64,000 nt of DNA from Chaetoderma sp. LZ-2023a (lineage: Eukaryota; Mollusca; Caudofoveata; Chaetodermatida; Chaetodermatidae), in contig CM067370.1 in the NCBI GenBank assembly GCA_034401795.1, positions 99,828,164-99,892,163 of the forward strand. The letters are read 5' to 3'. A program made the position numbers and the translations under genes. The notes below the pieces were generated by a model, which worked only from the letters and a program-made list of their open reading frames with translations, had not been told where the DNA came from and made no database searches. Position 1 is the stretch's first letter. Each line of letters opens with the position of its first letter. Below are positions 56,808 through 64,000 of this stretch, in pieces.

Positions 56808-58880
56808 ATGAATAAAATTAGTAAAATTCTACTGGCTTTATCTCTGGGTCGATTCGGCATTATGATGTGTCGTTTGACTCACCATGGCATGCAGCATCCA
56901 ACCACATATGGTACTCCAAGAGGAAGAACTTACCGGTACGTTGGCAACATCATTAGAACTTATCAGGGAAAATCACATGATAAGTTTAAGAACCAAGTCA
57001 CTGATCCAGACGATGAGCCACTACAAGCCTTTGTCTGTGACCCCAGAACACTACATACACCGATAGACGACCCACAGAAATAGTTGTACATCTGGACCTA
57101 ACAGCATCAACAATTAACTGTTTACGTATACAAATGATAGGATTTCCAAAAAGAATCTCAAACATAATAGACTCTGCCTTGATGTAACATTTCGCAATAG
57201 ATGCAGTTGGCCAACGTACGCCCATTGCCCTAGCCAAACTTATGAAGTCCAATCCCATCCCCTTACACTGGACGCTGTGGTTTATGGTGCTCCTCAACAC
57301 CATCTAGAAAATCATGTCTAATGTGACAAAGGAATGACCATTTCACCTGGGTAAGTCAGACTGGTCTTAAACATGAAATTAGGTGCATAGACATTGTACG
57401 AGCACGGTGATTGCAAGCATTGTGTCTTTCTTTCACATGCCGGTGTACTTCGATGCCCTCAAACGAGCAAAGATCCCAGAGCAATAGACCTTTCCATTTT
57501 AGCTATGCCCCGCCCATCTCTAGCTAAGCTCCGCTCACCCCTCGACCGTGTTGCAATCGATCGATCTCTGAACTCCCTGACTATCAATTTCCAGAAAACT
57601 ATACAGGTTGCTGTTGAATATTTTGAAACTAATTTGACTGGGTGCTGTTGCTGCCTATGTCAAAATATTCAACAGCATGTTTATTAAATAGTAGAGACAT
57701 ACAATTTGTACAACGCGTCGGACTATTAAGAGTTAAAAACTGGCCTATAGAATCATTTATGACGTAATGATTATGACGTCATCCTACACGCCGCTTAGCT
57801 GATTATGACGACGTCATTACTCTGGAAAGGTCCATTACACTAGGCTGGATGTAATGCTGATGGACTACGATTAGTAAGACGGCTACTGGCAGATACCAAG
57901 CTGAGAGTACGAATAAAATATGTGTTGTGCGGAGCATGAGACCTAAACCGTTTCACCACCTCTCTCTTTCTCTCAGTGTTCTTCTACAAACATGCTAACA
58001 TGCTGCAGCTCTAGCATTTGTGCAAATCCCCCCCCCCCCAACCAGGTATCTTCGCCGGGCGTGTCAATAAAAATTGAGTATATGGATGCAGTAGGTTTCG
58101 TACATGAAGAAAAGAAGTTTGTCGATGACATCCCTATAGCTGCAGAGAAATAACTAATGATTAGAATCGCTTTATGAACGAAGCCAAGACAATGTTTACG
58201 CATGCACCCCTCATGCATCAGTTACACACGAAGGTAATGACTACGGTGTGACTCAGCGTGTCGAGAGGAAATAGAGGAAGAACAAAATCATTGGCACACT
58301 GAGATTCAGCTCTTCTTACATTGTTACGCTTTGTGCCATGGGAAGAATAGCCTTCCAATTTGGAAACGATCGATCAACGAGTCATAAGATCCAAGATAGT
58401 ATGCTTGTAGGGAGCAACCCGTTTATGTTACACAACTACAACAGCTGGACAACTCCAAGCCCGGTTCCTGATAAACCACAAACACATTCCTTACATCACC
58501 CAACATCGCTGGTCAGACAGCATAATCTTCAATGATACATCACGCACTATGTACAACAACGTCATACTATCAGTGAACGTAGAGTCTCCGTTTGGCCATG
58601 CTCTACGACTGCCATGAGACACCCATGAGACACAGAGAACGTTGGAATGTTGGAACCCCTATAGAAGCTTTTAGGGGGTGTCACTGCACACGATTGCTGA
58701 ATGTTCTGCGTGCCGACATGAAATAATCAGAATTATCTACTCTGAGGACCAAAGAGGAACACGAGCGAGTGTGTACGTACTCTAGCTGAGAATATTAAGA
58801 AACAATCACCAACGAAAAAGGATTGATTGCAGCTACTGAACTCAAAGAATACAGTAGATTATCATATATGTTATATTAGC
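56808..58880 (+). pseudogene. Non-LTR retrotransposon remnant, copy D, split by a family A element
   Basis: 56808-57083 reads YVGNIIRTYQGKSHDKFKNQ and VTDPDDEPLQAF, homologous to the DDEPLHPFSGDPRP start of copy A. 57160-57300 keeps traces of the NLRPI region. The element is interrupted by family A at 57483-57835 and resumes at 57850 (GLRLVRRLLADTKLRV-like). Decayed downstream segments follow (EYMDAVGFVHEEKKFVDD near 58077, MGRIAFQF near 58338). The YADD box has become YMDA. It is more diverged than copies A-C. Confidence 0.75.
57483..57835 (+). mobile_element. Family A element inserted in LINE copy D (353 bp)
   Basis: AATAGACCTTTCC start and GGAAAGGTCCATT end. First palindrome arm complete, second shortened; tttattaaatag; ATTATGACGTCATCC and GACGACGTCATTAC. 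The LINE continues on both sides, so this insertion is younger than copy D. Confidence 0.92.
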
Positions 58881-59717
58881 ACAGCAATTGGGAAGACATT
58901 CATTAAAATATGTTATGATAACTTTATATAAATTAAATTTCAATCATTCTTTGTAAACATGATTGTTGATATTGATATTGTAAGAGAAGTACTAATCTAT
59001 ATTGGCTTGATTTGTTGAAAGGAAAAATTATTTTGTTACCAAGTTTAAAGCGGATTTATGTCAGTTGACCCATTCTCACTGATCTATGTCAACAAACTCG
59101 ATTATAGAAGTTATTGAATCATCTTATATAGATCGAACCATGGCAGACCAAACATTATGGACACAGCAAGACAAATGTCTGACAAACCATTGAATGATTA
59201 ATATAGATTATGTTAGAGACAGAGGTGTCACGCATCGTGCATATGAGAAACAGAGGAAGAGCACCATCTTAGGCTCACAGATGTGCAGTTCTTAATCAAT
59301 ATAGGTCCGTCAAATCTACAAAAGGCGCTTTAAGCAGAATACGGCTAGCAGACCTACATAATAACCTAAAGTGTCAAGAAATTCTACGTCACGTTATAAG
59401 TGATAACACAGGTTACTGGGCCAGTACTAGATCAGATAGGCATAACCAAGCGATGTGAAATAAGTGGCCAGCCTTGTGTTTTATAAGTTGAACATTCGCG
59501 TAAGCTCAGACTACGCCTAATTCAGCAAGTGATTTGGGACATTTCTTTAAGTCGATGAAAAAAGTGACCCATGGATTTGTCACAAGTATACGATGAACAT
59601 ACATAATCATCAGAAATGTTTGTAATATACTGCAGAGCAATCCTCGCCCAAAAAGCCCCCTTTCTTCAGCATGATGACAGCTTCCGATCCTATGAAAGGG
59701 TCCGATCTGCCACTTAA
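58881..59717. other. No gene recognised
   Basis: AT-rich intron sequence. A gttactgggccagtac phrase near 59410 recalls the inverted repeat at 48427-48531. Confidence 0.3.
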
Positions 59718-60085
59718 GGATATGACGTCATAAACAAACACGTCACGTGTAGGCCGACATCACAATTACAATGACGTATTATAATTCCGTCACGTTGCTC
59801 GTAATGTCCGACAGGTGTACGAATTGTTTGCCGTTGATAATTATAAAAATTTAAAAAAATGATTCTGTTGAATATTTTAAAACTAATTTGACTGGACGTT
59901 GTTGTTGCAATAGGCAGCAACAGAACCCAGTCAAATTAGTTTCCAAATACTGAATAGCTTACCTGTATAGTTAACTTGAAATTGGGATTCTGAGCATTCA
60001 GTATCTAACGCATATAAATATCAATACGCGTAAAAAGTTGGCGGCCTTAGCTAGAAATGGGCGGGGCATTGCTAGAAATATCTCC
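59718..60085 (-). mobile_element. Family A element next to a transporter exon
   Basis: Reverse copy: ATGACGTCATAAAC, palindrome 59873-59955 (gcaataggcagcaac centre), tagcttacctgtatag, and gctagaaatgggcgggg. On the gene strand its donor-like CTATACAG/GTAAGC lies about 215 bases past the real donor at 60182, a possible cryptic splice site. Confidence 0.85.
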
Positions 60086-60182
60086 CTCTATTCAGATAGT
60101 AATCTCATGAAGCGTGTGTGTGCGCGTATGTGCAATGCATATGCATGCATGAATAAACTATAAACATGCACATATAGCTTAC

Positions 60183-60360
60183 ATTCTGCTGTACTCGGTG
60201 GTTGAATGTGCCTAATTGTCTCATTCTGTGGCACACTTCGACAATTCTTCTTTTGCAATTCATACACCAGAAGCGGGCTGAGAGAAAAAAGTTCTGATTT
60301 GCTCAACGTCTCGGTGGCGTTGTGGTGTTGCAGAGCAAAAAGATCCACAGCAGACAAACA
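60183..60360 (-). CDS. SLC39A8/SLC39A14-like: ZIP metal transporter, extracellular-domain exon
   Basis: Acceptor AG is at 60361-60362 and donor GTAAGC starts at 60182; 178 bases, phase 0 in, phase 1 out. Joined to the next exon it gives ...PPSTAE-L-WGYGF, in phase. It reads CLSAVDLFAL, HHNATETLS and YELQKKNC, as in the extracellular domain of ZIP8/ZIP14 (CLS..D.FAL, paired cysteines). Two N-glycosylation sequons are visible (NAT, NET). The signal peptide and start codon are not in this exon; I found no candidate between here and 64000, so they probably lie beyond the window. Confidence 0.85.
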
Positions 60361-61880
60361 CTGTAAAAACAATCAAGCTCTCAAATTAAAAAAAAATCCG
60401 TAATTTTCTCAATCATGCAGTATCTATCTTTACACACAGACAACCGACACAACTCTAAAATGCAATAGAATAGAATAAAGAATTCCATGAAATTAGAAAC
60501 CTCAGCGGCGCATCCAGAGTGGGGATAGCACTGGAGCGGTTCAAACCCTACTTGATAACAGAGTCGTATTTTGCCATGGTGATAGACCTAGATTTAGTTT
60601 TAAAGACATATAAAGAAAGATTAATTATTGCGGTACAGCCAACAGTGAAGGAAATTAATACAAAGACCACCACACCACCAGCGCCGCCATCACCACCGCC
60701 GTCGCTACCACCGCCAACAACACCACCACCATGACGACGACGGCGGCGGCGACGACAACGACGACGACGACAAATATAGTCTACTTGCGCGTGCGTTGAT
60801 ACAATAGCCGGGTTACTGTGGTGGCCGAAAGTCCGAAAGTCATGGCATGACTAGCCATGCCGAAGCGAGACAGATGTCAGAAGCGGTTACCTAGTGCAAA
60901 GCACTCCCCCCCCCCCCCCCCGCCCCCCCCCCTCCACACACTCATCCACCCACCCCCACCCCACCCCTCATTGACCTGGATGATTTTTCTTGTACTGCCA
61001 TAAGATAGGATAGTGTGAAATAGTGAAATCTGTTGTATAATGTAAGAACTATTCTGTTCAATATTAAAAATAGAATTACGTGAAATTCAGAAAAAAGAGG
61101 GGAACTTAAGCCTGGAACCCTCAAGAGACCTGACCCAGAGCAATGACCCCACCACCTATACACACTCTCCTCATCCACTGTATTTGGCATATATGATAGC
61201 TATTAACCATGTCTAACATAAAACCAATAGACCGTGTGTAGATAGCACGTATTTAAAAATGGAAATAACATGCTTTAAGTACATATTTGCTTGTGTGTCC
61301 AAAGACTAACTCAGTTGCATAATTAGGCAACATAGCGTAGACGGTAGATTTATGTTACCCATGTCGTGGGTGGTGAGAATAGTTGACTTAGCTTCTTAAA
61401 TGTTATGGTAAATGTTCCTTCATATTGATTAATTGATTTTCGGATACTCCTCCTTTTGATAAGAGCACCAGTTATTAACTGTTCAGTACAATTGTTGGGA
61501 GACACATTATTAGATTGTAAATCGATATCGATTTGGCTATTAGTTGATTAGGTACATGAATTGGTAATAGGAATAGGGACATCAACGATAAATGAGTCAA
61601 TACTTTCTAATATGTATTACATTAAGGAGTAGATGTGTAACACTACATTATGCATTTTATGGAATAAGCGATTATAATATACATACTAATGACCAATTAG
61701 CATTAACAGAACACAGCACATTAGTATTATAAGTTTAGCTAGAGGACCTTTCTGTTACTTTGCATTTTCAATTCAGTAGAAAAGTACGATCACAATGGGT
61801 ATCACAACACAGATGACGTCAATGGTTGTCCAGTAATTTGAGAATGTAATGATACAGACTTATGGGCTGCTGTGTAGCTA
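60361..61880. other. Intron sequence with low-complexity runs
   Basis: CAC/GAC-type repeats lie at 60667-60770 and a C-run at 60906-60932. The short Pro-rich frame across them is an artefact. No gene is seen. Confidence 0.4.
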
Positions 61881-61899
61881 GGTGTGATGGGTCCATGAT

Positions 61900-62880
61900 A
61901 ATGTTAGTTAGCAGCTGCAGGTATATTCTTATCGTGGTCCAGTACGCCACATACAAAAGCTTTGGATGACAAGATGTTTCAATGACTGACATGTGTTTGT
62001 CTGTAAGACAGAAGTGGTGGGCACTGGATTAGCATATGGGTATAGGCTTCAGTGGCTGTGTGGGAGAGTGGACAGATAGGTTCGGCATTACACATTTTGA
62101 ATTTGACAATGTGCGATTGAACTAGGTAACTGTCAGTGAGAGATCGTAGCTTAGTCACATAGCGCTTAGCTTCCTTAGAGTCACGTTCAACCAAATCAAT
62201 AGACGTATGGAGTTGCAGTGTGAAAGTGTCCTTTAATTCCTACATTGAGCTAAACGTATATCGTGCCAATATGAGTTTAGCGCGCCCTGAACCTGGCTTT
62301 TTCACATATATTTTGGCAGAGTATACTCCATAAGCTGCTCTATACATGGTAAATCATACATTACCAAGGTCTGTTTAATACTGATGAACCAGCAACTAGT
62401 GAAAGCTGCCTTTAGCACAATTTGTTTTCTGATAACGTTAATTAGGGTTATATTGGCGCTATGAATGGTGTTAGTTAACAAAGACAATTGACACTCCAAA
62501 ACCCTGTTGATGGTATCTCACATTGAAGGATAGGAAATGGGTCACTGATGGCATTTGGTCATTTAAGATATGAGAACATGGCATGGTACAGTATTTCTAT
62601 TACATGACGTGTAAGTTAAGCCCCTGATCATATAGCATGAGCACTCCATCACACCCTGAGATACCAGCAAAGAAGCCGTCCTTGGAGATAGGCCCTTCGT
62701 GAATCCAAACTGTAAGATTTATAGGTCCCTTAGGGAGTAGGTTATCTATATTCTGGAGCGAGCATAACGTGTTCAAAGAGTTTACCCACGGTAGAGGTAT
62801 CTGTTATGCCGATGTAGCTACTATAATCATAGAGATTCTTACCTTGCTTATAGACTGAGATGAGTGCTTGTTTATCCATT
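61900..62880 (-). pseudogene. LINE remnant on the minus strand
   Basis: 62765-62860 reads SVYKQGKNLYDYSSYIGIT and STVGKLFEHV, the first RT motif (K..GK...D..SYRGIT.TS..GK..E). 61979-62194 reads CNAEPICPLSHTATEAYTH and LIQCPPL, the C-terminal zinc-knuckle-like region. The middle, including the catalytic box, is unreadable. It is a different subtype from copies A-E. Confidence 0.7.
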
Positions 62881-63039
62881 CAATGTAAAAAGATTCGATA
62901 GCTTCATATTTCTTTTGCCATGAGCATGGCTCGTGTGGTGTTCTACATCCAAACCCACCACACTCCCACACCCTTGGCCAAGCAACTGCACTAGACTGAA
63001 GACCGAAAGTTGGTGTTGCCTTATGCTGGAAGCTCTTGC

Positions 63040-63115
63040 TGTGTGCCTTAGATATTTTGCAGCAATAACTTCCATCGCAAACCAGCAACAACTTTCACTA
63101 GAGCTAGTCTAAACT
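63040..63115 (-). mobile_element. Degenerate family A palindrome
   Basis: gatattttgcagcaataac and ccagcaacaactttcact remain from the palindrome core. Its borders are lost. Confidence 0.35.
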
Positions 63116-64000
63116 ATTCTGCCCACTGTATAAATTTGTATGCAGATGTTGAATGCCATGGGTGTCGTTGGGCCAAATCTTATTACCACTACTGCCATGA
63201 TGCAAAAACGTCCCATAAACCCGTTTGGTTTCGCTACTGTTGTCCATGGTGTCCTGAACCCATTTCATCCAGAAATCTTGGATCCACCCCTGAAGCGTGA
63301 GAGGTTATTTACTATAACTTTCATACGCTTTGAAATGGTCTCTTTTGGAAATGCTTAGTGGTATTATAAATAGAGTCATTTCAAGTCATTAAAAAATTGT
63401 CACTGCCATTTTAGCTTTTGATCGAATGATAATGCATTTTAAGGGCCATAATTCTGACAAATGCCAATGGAAATTAATGGAATTCTAACTTCTGTTATTG
63501 TCTTAATTAAGTCTAGACGCATGTGCTCTCACATAAGTTTGAAAACAGAAACAGACAAATATTGACCCAATAAACATAACATGATTTGTAGGCTAATAAC
63601 CGCTCCAAACCAAAAACCAAATTAGGGGGCTAACGAATCATTCAGGTCAGGCAACTATAATATTATGTAAGCAAAACAATCGTGATTGCAAGATATAATA
63701 ACTTTACTAAAACTACTGACTTTGATATAAAATGATAACACTTTGAATAGCAGTTTGCATGGTACGAGAGCGGGGCCAGAACTGACCTTTGAAATAGAGC
63801 ATTGGGTATAATCAGGTGGGTGAGAGTGAATGTGCTTGAGCATGTTTTATGAGCGAGTCAGAGCAGCAGACATCTGATTCAGATAGAGTTTAATTGCACT
63901 AAAAGTGCTACGAGTTCACATTGGTACACTACAACAACGGTCCAGCGTTTCAGTTTGCAGAAGGAAACCTCCTATATGAGAACTATATAAATCGATTCCA
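63116..64000. other. No gene recognised
   Basis: AT-rich to the end of the window. If the transporter's first exon were here I would expect a minus-strand signal peptide followed by a phase-0 donor, and I see none. Confidence 0.3.

Noticed and set aside
60519-60734. Pro/Thr-rich 71-residue frame
   Set aside because: Half of it is CAC/CCG low-complexity sequence and the rest matches nothing I know.
63140-63358. 72-residue plus-strand frame near the right end
   Set aside because: Its sequence includes a repeat-like ggatccacccctg segment and has no family signal or splice partner.

Overview
The window looks like nuclear DNA of a marine or aquatic invertebrate animal. It is intron-rich and AT-rich, full of microsatellites, foldback elements and degraded LINEs and DNA transposons. 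The one host gene I recognise, a metazoan-type zinc transporter, is split into small exons with GT/AG junctions. I cannot name the phylum from the sequence alone.

Layout. 1-16 kb: LINE remnants (1-1560, 2965-3480, 5729-6082), inverted-repeat DNA elements (4872-4969, 6618-7371, 8132-9375 with an 8-bp target duplication, 10903-11293, 13391-13492), microsatellites, a ~350-bp tandem duplication (12350-13052), and the first copies of a dispersed palindromic repeat that I call family A. One copy carries a 21-bp minisatellite (14396-15140). 16.2-24 kb: a block with no family A copy and no microsatellite. Its left part (16222-19655, minus) is a broken gene with PIN-like and cysteine-rich segments, called here the GCDTTSA family from a motif in it. 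Its right part (19678-23926) is a compact cluster of short ORFs on both strands that looks virus- or mobile-element-like but has no product I can name. 24-39.9 kb: LINE, Tc1-like, SINE-like and foldback elements, a second GCDTTSA copy (36655-37690), a nearly perfect 90-bp hairpin (34315-34404) and many family A copies.

39.998-60.36 kb: a minus-strand ZIP metal transporter of the SLC39A8/SLC39A14 type. Seven exons join in phase and code about 449 residues ending at a stop; the signal-peptide exon is missing and is probably to the right of the window. Its introns hold family A copies, LINEs in both orientations, a pogo-like transposon and a 278-bp GCGT array. 61-64 kb: a degraded minus-strand LINE and little else.

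How the parts relate. Family A (about 24 full or partial copies) has termini near AATGGACCTTTCC, a GC-box module, a consensus splice donor, a ~90-bp palindrome, an AATAAA on the reverse strand and TGACGTCA octamers. Copies sit next to several transporter exons, one 7 bases from a splice acceptor and one about 100 bases past the stop. The main unexplained object is the 16.2-24 kb block. Breaks are described by position only, and no repaired product is given.
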